Positions 21,740 through 34,501 are shown, counted from the stretch's first letter. The stretch is 64,000 nt of DNA from Mantis religiosa (GCA_030765055.1 CM060958.1:83539783-83603782); one strand, 5' to 3'. Numbers and translations are program-made. Notes: generated from the sequence alone by a model not told the origin.

Positions 21740-21928
21740 GCTAGCATCTGCTGTGACTATAAACATACATATGGCTAAACATTCCAGAAACTTACCATCT
21801 ACCTTCCTAAGCCAGATTTTACTCACAGACAACTGCATGTAGCATACAATCCTGTAAAGAGTCCAGAAGATATCAATACAAAAACATTGTGTACTGTAAT
21901 AAGACTTCGTCTTGTGGAGTTTATGTAA
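21740..21928 (+). pseudogene. Helitron/Pif1-type helicase fossil (U2)
   Basis: Same frame and same in-frame TAA as U1. LPKPDFTHRQLHVAYNPVKS is readable, slightly closer to the consensus THGQLYVA than in U1. Confidence 0.55.
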
Positions 21929-22000
21929 TTACAACTGGTCCAGATTGTTTTGTGATTGAACCTCATAAAACAATTTGCTTCAGTAAACATCAAACAGACA

Positions 22001-22386
22001 TTGTACAACAGACTTGGGGAAGTGAACTCACCAAGTGTCATCTTCATACGTGGCGAAGGTTGATGGATTTTTAGTGGACATAATAATCACTGGCATCGCA
22101 TAAAGGCGGGTTGCCCTGTGGTAGATTTTTGTCACATAACATAAACTCAAGCCTAATAAAGAAGCCTCTGAGCAAAATTAAATGGTTTTCACAAGCAATA
22201 AGCAATGGGACGCTCAGAACCACAGTAGTTAAACTGTGTCCATAAATAAAAACACAATTTCAATTTATTCCCTTCATTACTATTAAAGTGAAAAATTAAG
22301 AGAAAACCGGTTCACTGCAGTTAAGAAGGCGAGGAACAACTTTGTTCACTACTTTGGAGCAATGTTTCCTAGGTCTGTTGTACAAC
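22001..22386. repeat. Short inverted repeat (U2)
   Basis: Arms TTGTACAACAGACTTGGGG and CCTAGGTCTGTTGTACAA. The left-arm C to T change (ACCTG to ACTTG) is not matched on the right, so the arms are diverging. Confidence 0.6.
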
Positions 22387-22610
22387 GTGCGGAGTTGATC
22401 TGGTAATGACATTTTGAAAATAATGTACATAATTGGTTGAAATGTACTGAACCGTTTTTACTTCTTTAAGTTTTTCTGTTTTACATGATGACTAGTACAG
22501 TGTGTATAATTTAGAATTGGAACTATGTACCGTTTTAATGATTGCAATTAATTCAATTCATGACTAGTGATATGGGCTTTGGTTTCGAACGTGAGAGTTT
22601 CGTTACACTA

Positions 22611-23165
22611 TCAATCCTCGCCTTCGGTAGTTATATTACGACGCCGCCTTCTTGAACAACTCCTCCTCCTTCTTCTCCGTCTTGAACAACTCCTTCTTCT
22701 CCTCCTTCTTGAGCAGCTCCTTCTCCTCCGTCTTGAACAACTTCGTCTTCTCCGTCTTGAACAACTTCGTCTTCTCCGTCTTGAACAACTTCTCCTCCTC
22801 CTCCTTGAGCAGCTTCTGCTTCTTGATCTTCTTCTCCGACAAGCAGCATTGACAGTGTTCAAGGGACCCTCTTCTTTTAAAGCTTTGATGAGTTTCACTC
22901 GGTCTGCATCAGTTAACTTTATCAACATATCTTCGCCGTTTTTCGTGGTAACAACTTGCGGAAAATTTACTTGGACCTCTAACAAAGGCTTTTCTTCCTT
23001 GCTGTGTGTACCTTCTCCTTTTCCGCGTGACGGGTACTTGGAGTTTTCCATGGTAAGAATTTCCGCTACTTTTACTTTGGCATTTACGAAAGTCCTCTCT
23101 TCCTTGCTGTTTGTACTTTCTCCTTTTCCGGGAGGGAAGGTTACGCCAGATTTTGGTTCTCCCAT
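22611..23165 (-). CDS. Arg/Ser/Cys-rich open frame, unknown (U2)
   Basis: 184 codons from ATG at 23165. N-terminal 109 residues are non-repetitive apart from a duplicated GKGE-THSKEE motif; the remainder is CSRRRRRS-type repeat. Compared with U4 it has PPGKGESTNSKEERTF and KVKVAEIL. Two other frames through the repeat are also open because the repeat is a multiple of three, so expression is unproven. Confidence 0.35.
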   Translation of the reverse strand: MGEPKSGVTFPPGKGESTNSKEERTFVNAKVKVAEILTMENSKYPSRGKGEGTHSKEEKPLLEVQVNFPQVVTTKNGEDMLIKLTDADRVKLIKALKEEGPLNTVNAACRRRRSRSRSCSRRRRRSCSRRRRRSCSRRRRRSCSRRRRRSCSRRRRRRSCSRRRRRRRSCSRRRRRNITTEGED

Positions 23166-23591
23166 TTCGTTGTTTGAATATTATAATACTTTAATTTAGA
23201 AGTCTTGTTTCCTTGTCGAACAGAAAATTTTGATATTGATTTCTGGTTGTTATGGAGATTCGTCGTCATTTAACATGCACATAAATTAAACAAAAGCGAG
23301 GGAAAACAAATTGGGTGGAAACTTATGAAAAATAAATTATGATGTGTTGCTTCCGGGTGTTCTTTACTTTAGTTGAAGATGTTCTTACGGAAATATATCC
23401 CTCTATCTACTTACGTTGATGAGATACGTGTTTGTAGAAATAGTTCTTATATGTAATTTTCTTGTAAGTGCTCGGAAATTAGAGAATAAAATTGGCTTTA
23501 GGCGATACATAATTTTTTTAAAAACTGATCGCTGAGTGACATCTGTGACATTCTGCGATCTTTGTAATGCCAAGACATTAAGATTTACATA
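23166..23591. other. Spacer (U2)
   Basis: AT-rich flank between the Arg-rich frame and the transposon left end. Ends in the ATA that forms the target duplication. Equivalent intervals are 35902-36327 and 48754-49179. Confidence 0.5.
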
Positions 23592-25487
23592 GGGCCTGAA
23601 TTACGATCTGCGCTTACTTGGCGAAGTTTGTTACCTTTCAGTTATCAATTACCATTGGTTAGATTCAGTGCCTCGTATTACGAGCTCGATTTACCTCTAG
23701 GTTTGTTAACCTGTGCATTATGGTGAAATGAGAACGATTGGCAATATTTTCCACTAGTATTTTACCTTGTTTGCAAGGCTATATTGTGTTTATAATGTGT
23801 AATTAACTGGAAAACCAAACACGTGTAGCATCAGGCGTCTTGTTTTAACTTTTTATTAGCTGTTTTCTGTATATTTTCGTGATGTTTTCAATAACAGTTC
23901 ATTCGTAATGAGGTCTAGCATAGTTCTGTATAGTTACTATGGTTCATTTACAGTTTAGATTTTTCCATAGCGTTAGGTTAGTGTTATAGGTTATGGTTGC
24001 GTTAGTTTAGTGTTATTATAGATTAGGTGAGATATATGGAGGATATATGGAATGCCTTGTTAATTTATGAACACCAAGAGATTTCCAGTCAAAAAGGGCT
24101 TTAAAATAAGGTCACATAATGTTCTTAATTCTGATTATAGTATTGCACAAATATAATTTGGCTAAAATATTTGGTTAGTAGTTTATCCTCATGAATAAAT
24201 CACCTCTTCTTATATAAATTATCATTTCACGGAGGTATATGCAAAGAGGGAAGGTCCACAAATTACAAGTCATCCATGAATAGAAGCAAGGTTAAAAATA
24301 TGCATTCTGGGACCAGTAACTTGGTATATGATTTTTTTAATTAATATATTTGGCTAGTTATGAAGCAATAACTATGGTTTTCTTTTAAGGAAACAGGTTG
24401 TAGCAAACTTACATTTCTCCTTGGCACTTCATAAACGACACATTTCAGTAGCAACATTGTGCCCTTGATAGAAAAACGTAATTGAACAAATAAATGGCTT
24501 CATTTAAATACCACAGGATACAAGATGGGCATGTCTTAAGATTTCTTTACGTGGGCAATTCGCAGCAAATATACTTATGTTCTGCATTTGCACCATCTAT
24601 AATACGTACGGCAAGAATCTAAGTAATTCTTCAACTTGCATTGAGACAGCGCTCACACTGCATAAATCGCAATGAAATTAGAAAATGGTATTCATTGAGG
24701 CACATTGTAGGACAAAACCATTATGGTATTGTACATGTAATTAGCTACATTGCAAGTGTGAACAGTGTTTGCAATAATGGTTAGGACATCGATACAAACT
24801 GCATAACCTAAATATTTGTTTTATTCACTGTTTGCTTTACAGCTTGTAACTTTATGTAACTCTGGTAATGCTTTAACGAAACGCAAATTAAACATTGCAC
24901 CCACTATTTGCAAAATCGAATGTTTACTACTTCAGCATGTTTCTGAACATTTATACCTACCCACCTACACATATAGTATTTCCTGTACTTTCCTGTATAG
25001 GTTTAACATCTTTATTTATTACATTTATGTTCGTTAAAACATAATGTGGCCGCATAAAATATTGCATTGCTTGCAACAAGTCACTGAACAATGGGATACT
25101 AGAAATTGTCATTCCATAACCAAGTACGTAAAATTACCTAATACTCATGTGGTTTATTTTATTTCATTTTCAAAATGTCACAAATATGAAATTATATTTC
25201 CGCATTCTAATTCTTTTAGCTCTACTATTAAATAAATACCGTGCCAACATTTCATCATCAGAATCGCTGTCAACATTCAATCTGGTCTCGAGGTACGCCA
25301 TTTTCTTTTTCGTGAGTGAAAGTGAACTCAAAGTTATCTCTCTAAGCGTTACTCGAGGTGAGGGTTAGTTTACCTACAGAAATTTCTCTCAGTTAGCCCT
25401 TAACCGAATGTCGTAATACCGACATCTGCGTGTAACTCCAAGTTAACTGTTATCCAACACATTAACCGGAGATTGTAATATAGACCC
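23592..25487. mobile_element. TIR DNA transposon, complete ends, PIF/Harbinger-like (U2)
   Basis: Left end GGGCCTGAATTACGATCTGC; right end, reverse complemented, GGGTCTATATTACAATCTCC, flanked on both sides by ATA. Subterminal GTATTACGA motifs recur about 90 bp inside both ends, so the imperfect inverted region is about 110 bp. Length is 1896 bp. Only a short transposase-like N-terminal frame is seen (25170-25301), so it is non-autonomous. GGGCC-type ends and the acidic/Arg-rich N-terminus suggest PIF/Harbinger, but that family usually duplicates TWA and not ATA. Confidence 0.75.
25170..25301 (-). pseudogene. Transposase-like N-terminal remnant
   Basis: 43 codons from ATG at 25301: MAYLETRLNVDSDSDDEMLA followed by RYLFNSRAKRIRMRK and a stop. 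An acidic stretch followed by a basic RxRR-like stretch is typical of the start of Harbinger nucleases. U1 has ATT, and U3 and U4 have TTG, in place of ATG. No DDE domain follows. Could be chance. Confidence 0.35.
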
Positions 25488-26474
25488 ATAGTGATGTTAG
25501 AAGGAAATAAAAAATATAAGTAATGGAAGATTAAAACAAATAGAAAACAAAATTATTGGCTAGTTTCTACAAGTTAATTTGGTTTAAGAAACGTTTTAGT
25601 GAAATAAACTATGGGCATAATAAAAACATTTGGACAAGAGTAACACACCCTAGAAACTTAGCACATAGTATTTTAAGTAACATGTAATTAATCAAGTACC
25701 AGTTGCAAAGTAAACCTTTGATCTGTCTGTGCTTGGAAGATGATAATTTTTAGGTTATATTTTCAAGTCTGGTGGACGTAAATTGTACTACGTTGGCACT
25801 ATAGAACATGCTTCCTGTTAGTGGACGAATATTGCAAAAGCTCAGAAATAAGGTGTTAAATACTGCGTAATTTGAAAGCAGCTGTGTTACGGATTTGTTG
25901 AAATGAATGGCAAATGAAATGAAAATGGGCTGAAGCGAAAACACAAGGGACAACAATAAACAAGGTTATATGTGTACTATCAATTGCCTTGCTTATGTGT
26001 AACATTCAGACAAAGAATTATTGCATAGTACCAATGTGCATTAACTTTTGGCAGAATATACCTTTTCTTTAGATACAGTACTTAATATTAACTACAATTT
26101 CTTAAGTCCATAACAAATTAGGAAACAAAAGGCAGCACCCGGTATAAGCAGCAAATAGAGCAGTACAAAACATAAAGTTCTAGTACACTTTTGGCCCTAC
26201 GTTGGGGTGTTTTATTGGCATTTCATTGGTTTTATTCAAAACGATATTCGTGTAAAACCCAGGTGAATTGGGAGCATTCCTTCCTGAGGAAGCAGTGAAC
26301 TCCTATTACCCAAGGCGTATCATAATGGTATCGTAATGACTATAATCTTCACAAAAGTTAAAGGGATATGGAGATGGGCCGTATTACAGACTCCAGCGAA
26401 TCCCAAGCTTGCTGCTCCTATCACCCGCGCCTGAACTGAGAACATTGTATTAATTAATTACGCCCGGATAAATG
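25488..26474. other. Segment H (U2)
   Basis: About 990 bp starting with the ATA target duplicate. Contains TTCCTGAGGAAGCAG and CCAAGGCGTATCATAATGG motifs in all copies. No coding content seen. Confidence 0.6.
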
Positions 26475-27025
26475 TTTGAAAAATGACAGATGCCAATCTG
26501 ATAATAAGAAAGAATTTAACTTTCTGATCATGACCGCACAAAAATCTTGTCTCTATGATACAACACGAGCGATGCACGTTTTAGCTTCACGTGTTGCTGA
26601 TAAATATTTGAAATTTACAGATACCAATCTTACAACAAGAAATAATTTTATTTTCTGATCATGGCTATACAAAATGTCTGTCTCTATGATACCTAGAACA
26701 CGAGCGATGCACGTTTTATCTTCTCATGTTATGGTTAAATGTTACTGATAAATATTCGAAAATTGCAGCAACCAATATTATAGCAAGAAAGAATTTTACT
26801 TTCTGTTCATTAACGTACTAAATCCTGTCTCTAGGATACTTAGAACATTAGCGATGCACGTTTTATCTTCACATGTTATGGTTAAATGCTATTGATAAAT
26901 ATTTGAAAATTACAGACACCAATACTACAGCAAGAAAGAGTTTTACCTTCTGATCATGAAATTACAAAAATCTTTTCTCTGCGATACTTCGACCGCGAGC
27001 GATGCATGTTTTATCTTCACATGGT
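26475..27025 (+). repeat. About 147-bp tandem repeats (U2)
   Basis: Four anchors at about 26566, 26707, 26852 and 26999. The first monomer is shortened by about 10 bp near GATACAACACGAGC. Confidence 0.9.
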
Positions 27026-27108
27026 TATGTTTACTATTACATCGTACATAAACATAAAGTTATCGAGATTTAACTGTATTTGAACACCACAGTGAAGCGA
27101 AATACTTA

Positions 27109-27215
27109 TTCATTTATAGATGAGACGTATTTATTACACATCGGCTACACTGACGTACCTATTTTGAGGACATGTTTCACAAACCATCCTTTACATCGTC
27201 GGCTCTTAGGCCACT
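27109..27215 (-). repeat. PLE left inverted arm (U2)
   Basis: Pairs with 28360-28465. Ends GGCCACTGAATA where other copies have TGCGACTGAATA. Confidence 0.85.
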
Positions 27216-27218
27216 GAA

Positions 27219-28250
27219 TATTTGGCAATGACTGAAATATGTATACATCAAAATTATTTTGTTTTCGATGGAAAGTATTATAAACAAATTTCAGGACTGG
27301 CTATGGGAAGCCCGCTATCACCATTTTTGGCCAGTTTATACATGAGCTTTTTCGAAAGGCATATAACTAAAGCCTTCCCTCATATTTTTAAAACATGGTA
27401 CAGATACGTAGACGACATCTTTGCAATAGTGCACTACAAACAAATAGATGATGCTTTGAAACTACTCAATCTTCAAGAACCCAGCATACACTTCACAGTA
27501 GAAACTGAAGAGGATTGTACTCCACCTTTTTTGGACCTTAAAATCACAAAAAGCAATGAAAGACTAGAATTTCGGATTCATAGAAAAGCAACACACACAG
27601 GTAATTACATCAAAGAAAATAGTTTCAACCGAATTCCACACAAACATGCCACCATCGAAAGTCTCACACACAGATTAATAAATCTACACCTCAGCCAGCA
27701 AAAATATAAAAAAGAATACCATCAAATCTTAAAAACTGCAATTCAAAATGGATGAGGAAAAAAACCTTGTAAATAAAAAACTAAAATCATTCAAACTTCA
27801 AAAGAGATTAAAACAAATCACAGCTCTCACACCAATAAAACAAGAAATTAGATATGCCAAATATTCTTACCACTACTGGGCCACAAAGGTCCCAAAAAAT
27901 ATTCAAGATATACAATACAAAATTGGCACCAAAAGCAATTGCAGCATTAAAAACATACTTAACAGTAATAATACTGATAAGATAAAACCAGAAGAAAAGT
28001 CAGGCACTTACAAGATTAAGTGTAAAGACTGTGAAAAATTTACATAGGGGGGACAAAAAGAAACATAGGCACTAGAAAGAAAGAACACTTCAGGCACTTA
28101 AGATACAAAAATATTGATAAGTCCGCAATAGCAGCTCATTTCTGGTCTGAAAATCATGAAATTGAAGATAACATTGAATTACTAAAATACATACAAAAAC
28201 GTACTGAACCGGTCATATGGGAGAAAATATAGATAGAAAAAAAAACAACT
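27219..28250 (+). pseudogene. PLE, 5'-truncated RT plus GIY-YIG (U2)
   Basis: Same lesions as the U1 copy: TGA plus 1-nt insertion at about 27754, and the EKFT-stop shift at 28047. The two copies were therefore already dead when duplicated. Catalytic YVDDIF and GLAMGSPLSP are intact. The protein differs from U1 in only a few residues. Confidence 0.85.
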
Positions 28251-28359
28251 AATGAACTTTGAATTACCGCCAGAAGAGAATCCCACATTTAAGTTCATCA
28301 CTAAATCAACAGATGGCAGCAGACACCCCAGAATAGCCCACACCACTGGATCAAGCTTT

Positions 28360-28465
28360 AGTCGCATAAGAGCCGACGATGCAAATGATGGTTTGCGAAA
28401 CATGTCAACAAAATAGGTACGAAAGTAAAGCCGATGTGTAATAAATACGACTCATCTATAAATTA
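28360..28465 (+). repeat. PLE right arm with hammerhead-like hairpin (U2)
   Basis: GATGCAAATGATGGTTTGC hairpin followed by GAAACATGTC. Followed by an A-rich tract to 28503 (A runs of 10 or more). Confidence 0.6.
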
Positions 28466-29343
28466 ACAAAAAAAAAAAAACAAAAAAAAAAAAAAAAAAA
28501 AAAGATGTTTTGAATAATCTATGTAATATTACTTACAGTACTGGGGCATTATGCAATGCAGCTAAAATTGATTTAAATATTTTTTCTTAGTGAAGCTCAA
28601 AAAGTATTTTTGGTAAAACATCTATATTAAATTTTGGGTGGTATATAACACCTTCTCTATCTCTATGTACGTGTTAGAGAAAGTACAAATTTGACGATTA
28701 ATTTAGTCTATAGTATTGTTCTTTTATCTACAGTATAATCCTGTAATGTTTAAAAAGACATCTCAGTTAAAAGAAGTAGAGAGTAAAGGTTGAAAATAAA
28801 ACAGGTTTAGAATACTATTTAATTCAAAATGAAGATTAAGTGGATGTTATAAGCTGTAAAGGTATTTGACAACTACCGTGTGTATATGCAGTATTTTTTT
28901 GGACCAATTTATTTTAGAGAGTGCAATGCGATCACAAACATAGTAGGGGTAGTATTTTAGAGTTGTAAGGTTGCTTATGGTTTTCTTTGAATCCTAACGG
29001 ATAGGAATGCAAAGCTTCAACTAGATAGGCCAGAGAAGTTGATTTGTATTTTAGAAGTTGAAAATAAGTCAGTTTCTGGAATCTAATATACATGACCTCG
29101 TCAAAATCACGCAAAAGTATTGCTTGATAAAATTTTAGTAAAAGATGAGATAAATATAAATTATATACAACCCCCCTTAAGATAAAAATTTTAAAGCTTT
29201 TTATCCCTTCACAACGCCGTTATGCTTAGTCTTTAGCATCTGCCAAATATGCAATAAAGTGCAGAAATAGATTCTGTTATGCGTTTTCAACAAAATAGCA
29301 TTCAAATTTGGTGACATGAGGATGTGAAGTGTTTAACGCCCTC
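28466..29343. other. Segment B (U3)
   Basis: Begins with the longest A tract of any unit (28468-28503, one C and one short break). The minus 60-codon frame is open at 28932-29114. Confidence 0.6.
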
Positions 29344-29546
29344 CTTTACTACATACGGCAGCAGAGGCGATGACACTGATGATACATGAGATGATAATGG
29401 AGCACCGGTGGAATGAGATGGCGGGGTAAACCGGAGATCCCGGAGAAATCCCGCCCCAGCGCCGTGTTGTCCACCACAAATCTCACTTTGCGGTCGTCTG
29501 GGACCGATCCCGGCACGCCTTGGTGCCGCCTTGATATGAATATGAA
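29344..29546 (-). repeat. tRNA-derived insect SINE (U3)
   Basis: Conserved core; palindrome altered to GGACCGATCCCGGCACG. Confidence 0.7.
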
Positions 29547-29751
29547 AAGGAAAACCCTTGCTCCCAATTTTCAAAACTTTGAAGTATTTTATAGCCTGTG
29601 ACCATCTGAAAAAATAGGGAGTTTCGTGGTGAGGGAATTTGGTTTAGTGACTCTTGAGAAACTGTGGCTCCATACACAAAAACAGATGGTTTCCTTTCTT
29701 TTTTTTTTTTGTGTTAGAGAATCATCTTTGTTTCTGCTTGTCTTTCTTTGC

Positions 29752-29976
29752 GTTATGAATTGTCAACATTGTGAACCATATAAGAACATGGGCACTGCCA
29801 TTACTTGTAAAATTTTAGTTTGGTTTGTTTTGTGGCAGTCATGATACATCTTTTTATGGTACCACAAGTGTTTTTAATTTACTAATGTTATTTTTTATAT
29901 ATTCATTTCTAAAATATGAAACATTGCAGCCTAGATAGTTAAAATTGTTAAATGCTTGTGTGCTAAACCAATGCAT
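29752..29976 (-). pseudogene. Non-LTR RT thumb fragment (U3)
   Basis: Alignable with the U0 copy but broken by a 1-nt deletion near 29877 (TTTTTAATTTACTAATG). Confidence 0.5.
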
Positions 29977-30208
29977 GTACACAGTGGCTGTCCTGTTGCC
30001 AACTGATGCTCCAGAAGACAGAAGATAAACTAGGGAACGACGATAGTGTTGCCAGAATTACCTTTATGCAGGCCCAGAGACTAACCAACGGGCTATGGAA
30101 AGCAATTTGTATAATTGGGGACAAATTGTTAAACAGAATTTTATGTATTATTACAGTGAAACTTTTTGCTCAGATAATAAAAATTTACTACTAGTTATTG
30201 TTAATACT

Positions 30209-30448
30209 GCTGGCCATCATAGCCGTGGTAACTAGTGTATATATATCTAGCGGCCGCCACATAGAGTGCCACGGGTTCGGATGTTTGTGTATAGTGTATC
30301 AGTGGAAAATTGCAGAAAACAGTAAAACAAATGGAAAAAATTAGGTAAAAGAAAAATATAATATTAATGTTGTAATTAGCACTAACCGAACCTATCCCAT
30401 GCCAAATAAAAATAATTGCAAAATATTGCAGATATGAAAGCATACCTT

Positions 30449-30449
<1 letters not shown>
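30209..30449 (+). repeat. tRNA-like head plus body (U3)
   Basis: TAGCCGTGGTAACTAG and CACGGGTTCGGATG remain. GTGCC replaces GTGTC before the B box. Confidence 0.5.
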
Positions 30450-30544
<95 letters not shown>

Positions 30545-30768
30545 GCCAATGCCATCGCCATCACCATTATCATCACTATTATTATCACTATTATTAGTAT
30601 TAGTATTACTATTAGTATTAGTATTACTATTGGTATTAGTATTACTATTCTTACTACTAGTAGTACTACTCTTACTAGGAGTATTACTATTCTTACTATT
30701 AGTATTACTATTCTTACTATTAGTATTACTGATCTTACTATTATTACTATTATCATTATTTTTTCTTT
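30450..30768 (+). repeat. (ATC)n plus TAGTATTACTATT-type repeat (U3)
   Basis: Uniform ATC run to about 30543, then GCCAATGCCATCGCC variants and the 5'-TTAGTATTACTATT repeat, with CTACTAGTAGTACTACTCTT unique to this copy. Poly-Asp and poly-Met frames are artefacts. Confidence 0.95.
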
Positions 30769-31340
30769 TTAAATTTAAAATCAAGCTGTATTCAGGAGAG
30801 TTTTACATTCACATCAAAGCCCTTGAGTTTTAATTTTAGAAAATATTGTTTCAAATAAGCTCTATCATAATCAGTGTGATGATTTACCCACTCTAATCTG
30901 GCCAGTTTCCTTACACATACCTATGTCGCGAGTTTGGTTACGCATTGTAAGTAGCTTCAGCAAATACATGTTTTCGCTATTGACAATGCTACAGCAACCT
31001 AGGACATGCCCGCCATTCTCATAGCAAACCACTGCCACTAATTTGCAGTTTTACCATAATTCTCAGAACAAGGAACACAAACGTATACTGCAATTACTCA
31101 TCTGGCACAGAGTACCAACATTTAGAAATAAAAAGTGAGATCCTGTTTTAAAGCATTGGCAACATGAAAGCAGCCGCTGTGTGAGTAGTAATCTTAGTGA
31201 GAACTGAACTATAAAGAAAAATCACACTTCCAGAAATATATGTTGCCCACCACACACTCATTGTGAAAGCTGGTGCTACTGTTATGCTCATCGAAAACAT
31301 AAACTTGGGACCAGAAAGATAATTTCACATGGTCATGTGT
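30769..31340. other. Anonymous conserved segment (U3)
   Basis: Matches 4346-4930. Nothing recognised. Confidence 0.5.
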
Positions 31341-32402
31341 GCTTAATGTAAACTTCTGTAACATTGCAAGTTATTATGAGAACTGGAAAGGGAAACATTG
31401 CTTGAATTGCTGTTCAGCGTCATCAACGTTTCACGGTTTAAGCCATCAAGGCTCGTTCCAGTCTCAAATTTTAAATTAAATGTGTTGTATCCATCTTTTT
31501 CTTGGTCTACCAATATATCTTGTACCTAATGGTTTGTAATCTAAAACTAATTTTGGAATGCAGCTATCATTCATTCTGTTGACAAGTCTCTTCCAGTATT
31601 TCTATATTCTTTTATTCTTTCTGTTAGCTTAAAAATATTCAGTTCATTTCGAATGTCCTCACTTCTTTGCTTATCTAAAGGATTATACCCTGCTACATTT
31701 TTTAAAAGTCTCATTTCCACTGTTTCAATATTTTGTTCTTTTTAATTTTTTTTGTTTTTTTTGTTTATGTCCAAAATTCACTAACATATAATAGTAGAGG
31801 AACTGATATTTCTTTATAAACCTTTAATTTGGTCTCTCTTCTCATACTTTTTAAGGTTCTCTTTATGGTGCCACATATACCATTAAATCTGTTATTTTAT
31901 TTAAAATGTCAGTATTTTTAAAACAAGAGACATTGCAACCATGATAATTAAATCAGTTGACTTTTTCAGCGGGTTTTGCTGCTAATAATTTTTGGCTCTT
32001 ATGAGAATGGATCCCTTGAAGGCTAAAACTTTAGTTCTGTTTATATATACTCTTTAACTATATTGACAGTGTTATTTAATATATGTAATGCTGTTTGTAG
32101 GCCACTTTTTGAGCCAGATATGAGAACTGCAAATAATAAAGTATCTAAATATTTATTCCTAATTATAAAATGCAAATCTAATTTTATCTGCCTATCAGAT
32201 ACGGCATCGGCAATATAAATATTATAAAGTTACGATGAAAGTGGACACCCTTGTCTTACTCCTTTGTTTATTGTTGCTATTAAATCAGTCTTATTTCTGG
32301 TTTCTGTCATGATCTTATTTTCTACACATAAACGCCTTATCCCTGTAATGAAATAATGGGGTACATCTTTCTGTTTCATAATACTCCATAATATATATGG
32401 TT
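31341..32402 (-). pseudogene. LINE-1, RT core to C-terminus (U3)
   Basis: GVRQGCPLSS is readable on the minus strand at about 32260. The motif C region has a 7-nt or so deletion (AGAACTGCAAATAATAAAG at 32125, where U1 has AGAACTTGATCGTCTGCAAA), removing the first part of FADDQV. The catalytic FADD is therefore lost here. Confidence 0.75.
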
Positions 32403-33985
32403 GGGTGCTTGCTAATGCTCATGGAGTTGGAGAATTTCCATTTTCCTTCTGGCCTCCCAATACCGTGTGATTAGTAGTGCTGTCAGTTCTCCATCTGTTT
32501 TTGTCAGGGCTCTACACCGGAGCAGATGATCTCTATCCATCAATGACTTCGGGTCCCTACACAGTGTGCAGGTCGGGGATTCAAACATATTAATCCTGTA
32601 TAGATGAGCAGCCAAACAGTCGTGGCAAGTAATCAGTCGGAAGATGGCAACAGTACTGCTTCTTGGGTACTCTGGGATGGGATTTTTACTTCCTTGTAGA
32701 ATTTTCCATTGCTTGTTTGTAATTTTTTCTTTGCATTCTTCTTTCCAGAATAAGTTGATTCTATTGTTTATATGTAGTTTTGATGTGTGGAATGAGGTTT
32801 TTTGTTGGCAGCTTTGTTTTATTTGTGTTCCTTTTTTTGCCAAGGAATCAGCTATTTCATTGGCTATCGTTCCAGAGTGGGATGGAATCCACTGGAAGTG
32901 TACTTCTTTTTTTTGACCTTGTAGTATTTGTAATGAACTGATTTGTAATGAATTTTTTCAAGTATTCTAATGATGTTAGGGTACAGCGAGGTTAGGCCTT
33001 TAGTGATTTAGAATCGCTTAAAATCACTCCTTTAGAGAAAGAGTTCACATGGTTGAAGAGTTGTTTCAGCGAGGTGTTGATTGCTTCTAATTCTGCATCA
33101 TAGTGGGTTGCTAGTGTGCCCAAACAGATCCAAAAATGGAATATTTTACTATGTATTCCTGCTCCAGCATTACCTTCTTTGTCAAATAGGGAGCCTTCTG
33201 TGTATAGGTGTAGCTATAAGTCTTGTGGATAATAAGTTTCAATTGCTTCTAGAGCTAGCATTTTAAGTATTTCTGCACTTACATCCCTTTTTGACTCTAT
33301 ATTTTGCAGAAGGTTTACTCTGCTATTTATTTTAGGTTGTGATAGAGGGCAGATTGGAAGTTGGAGATGTTCAATTTTGTTTGTGTCTTCAAGGCTGAAT
33401 TTTCTCTGTAGGTTATAGGCTTTCTGCATAAATCCTTTTTGTGTTTTTAGGGTCCTTTCTCTGCTTTTGTAGTTCTTCCAGTGAGTATTAAAGGGGAGCC
33501 TTTGTAGTTTCTCATTCAGGAGGAGATTCTGTTTTTCCATTCCATATTTAATTGGCAAGTTATCTGTATTAATTTGCAATATTGGTGTCGATTTGACTGC
33601 TCCCATTATTGGTCTGAGTGCTTGGTTCTGTAATGTTTCAAGTTGTGCTAGTTTGTTTTGACTTGCTGTAAGTATCACCTCGCTTCCATAGAGGAGTGCT
33701 GGTTTGATGTAACTTATATAGGTGGTGTTGAGTGTATTGACGGAGGACCTTAATTTCCTGCCAGCTAGTCTTTTCAGTGTTGTTAATCTCTGAGTGGTCT
33801 TATCTATGGTTTCATTAATGTGGGTTTTCCAAGATAATTTAGAATCGAGTGTTATTCCCAGATATATATAATTTTCTCTTTCTGTTAGTTGCTCACCATT
33901 TAGTGTTATTTTGATCAGCGCTTTTGTGTGCCAAAGCATGAACACTTGGTATTTTGTTTTGGATAAGTTCAGTCATTTCGTTAGC
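32403..33985 (-). pseudogene. LINE-2 with RNase H (U3)
   Basis: Frame 33214-33945 (243 codons) runs MFMLWHTKALIKITL through YLGITLDSKLSW and TLKRLAGRKLRSSVNTLN to YYPQDL-stop. That is a nonsense codon just before RNase H, which continues as LHLYTEGS: the first catalytic Asp is Glu here, unlike TDGS in U1. C-terminal frame 32412-32843 carries AKKGTQ, CTLCRDP, MDRDHLLRC and HEH-stop. Confidence 0.8.
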
Positions 33986-34430
33986 TATTTAAATCCATTT
34001 ACCTTGTCAAAAGCCTTCTCAAAATCTATAAATTTTGTGTAAGTCTACATATTGAACTTCCTATGTTTTTCAATTATATGATTTACAGTAAATATACAGT
34101 TAGAACAAGATCTTCCATATCTGAATCCATTTTGCAATTCCATAATTATATTTTCCATTATTATATTTAAACAACAGCTCAGAATAGGTGCATAAATTTT
34201 ATAGCATGTATTTAAAATGCTTATGCCTCTACAATTTTTTATTCATGACTATCACCTTTCTTATAAATTGGATATATTTTTGTATTCTCCATTTATGTGG
34301 AATATGACCGAACTTCCAACATATTAAGTCTAATAGTCTGTATTTCAATGGAGTGTGGGCGTAATTAATTAATTCATTATTATTGTTATCCACTCCAACA
34401 GTTTTCTTATTTTAGAGGTTATTAATTGTA
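33986..34430 (-). pseudogene. LINE-1, upstream RT half (U3)
   Basis: Same content as U2 but with an extra T in the ATTTTTTATTC run near 34235, so no long frame survives. The LINE-2 insertion point after EKVNGF is unchanged. Confidence 0.7.
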
Positions 34431-34501
34431 TTCATATCAAAAATAAAATAAATTCTACTGAGAACATGGCTTTCTCTGACGAGGCTATAGTTCCCACTAC
34501 A

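Noticed and set aside
30392..30784. Asp-rich and Asn/Ser-rich minus-strand frame
   Set aside because: (ATC)n and TAGTATT-type repeats read antisense; not conserved in U2, where the region is deleted.
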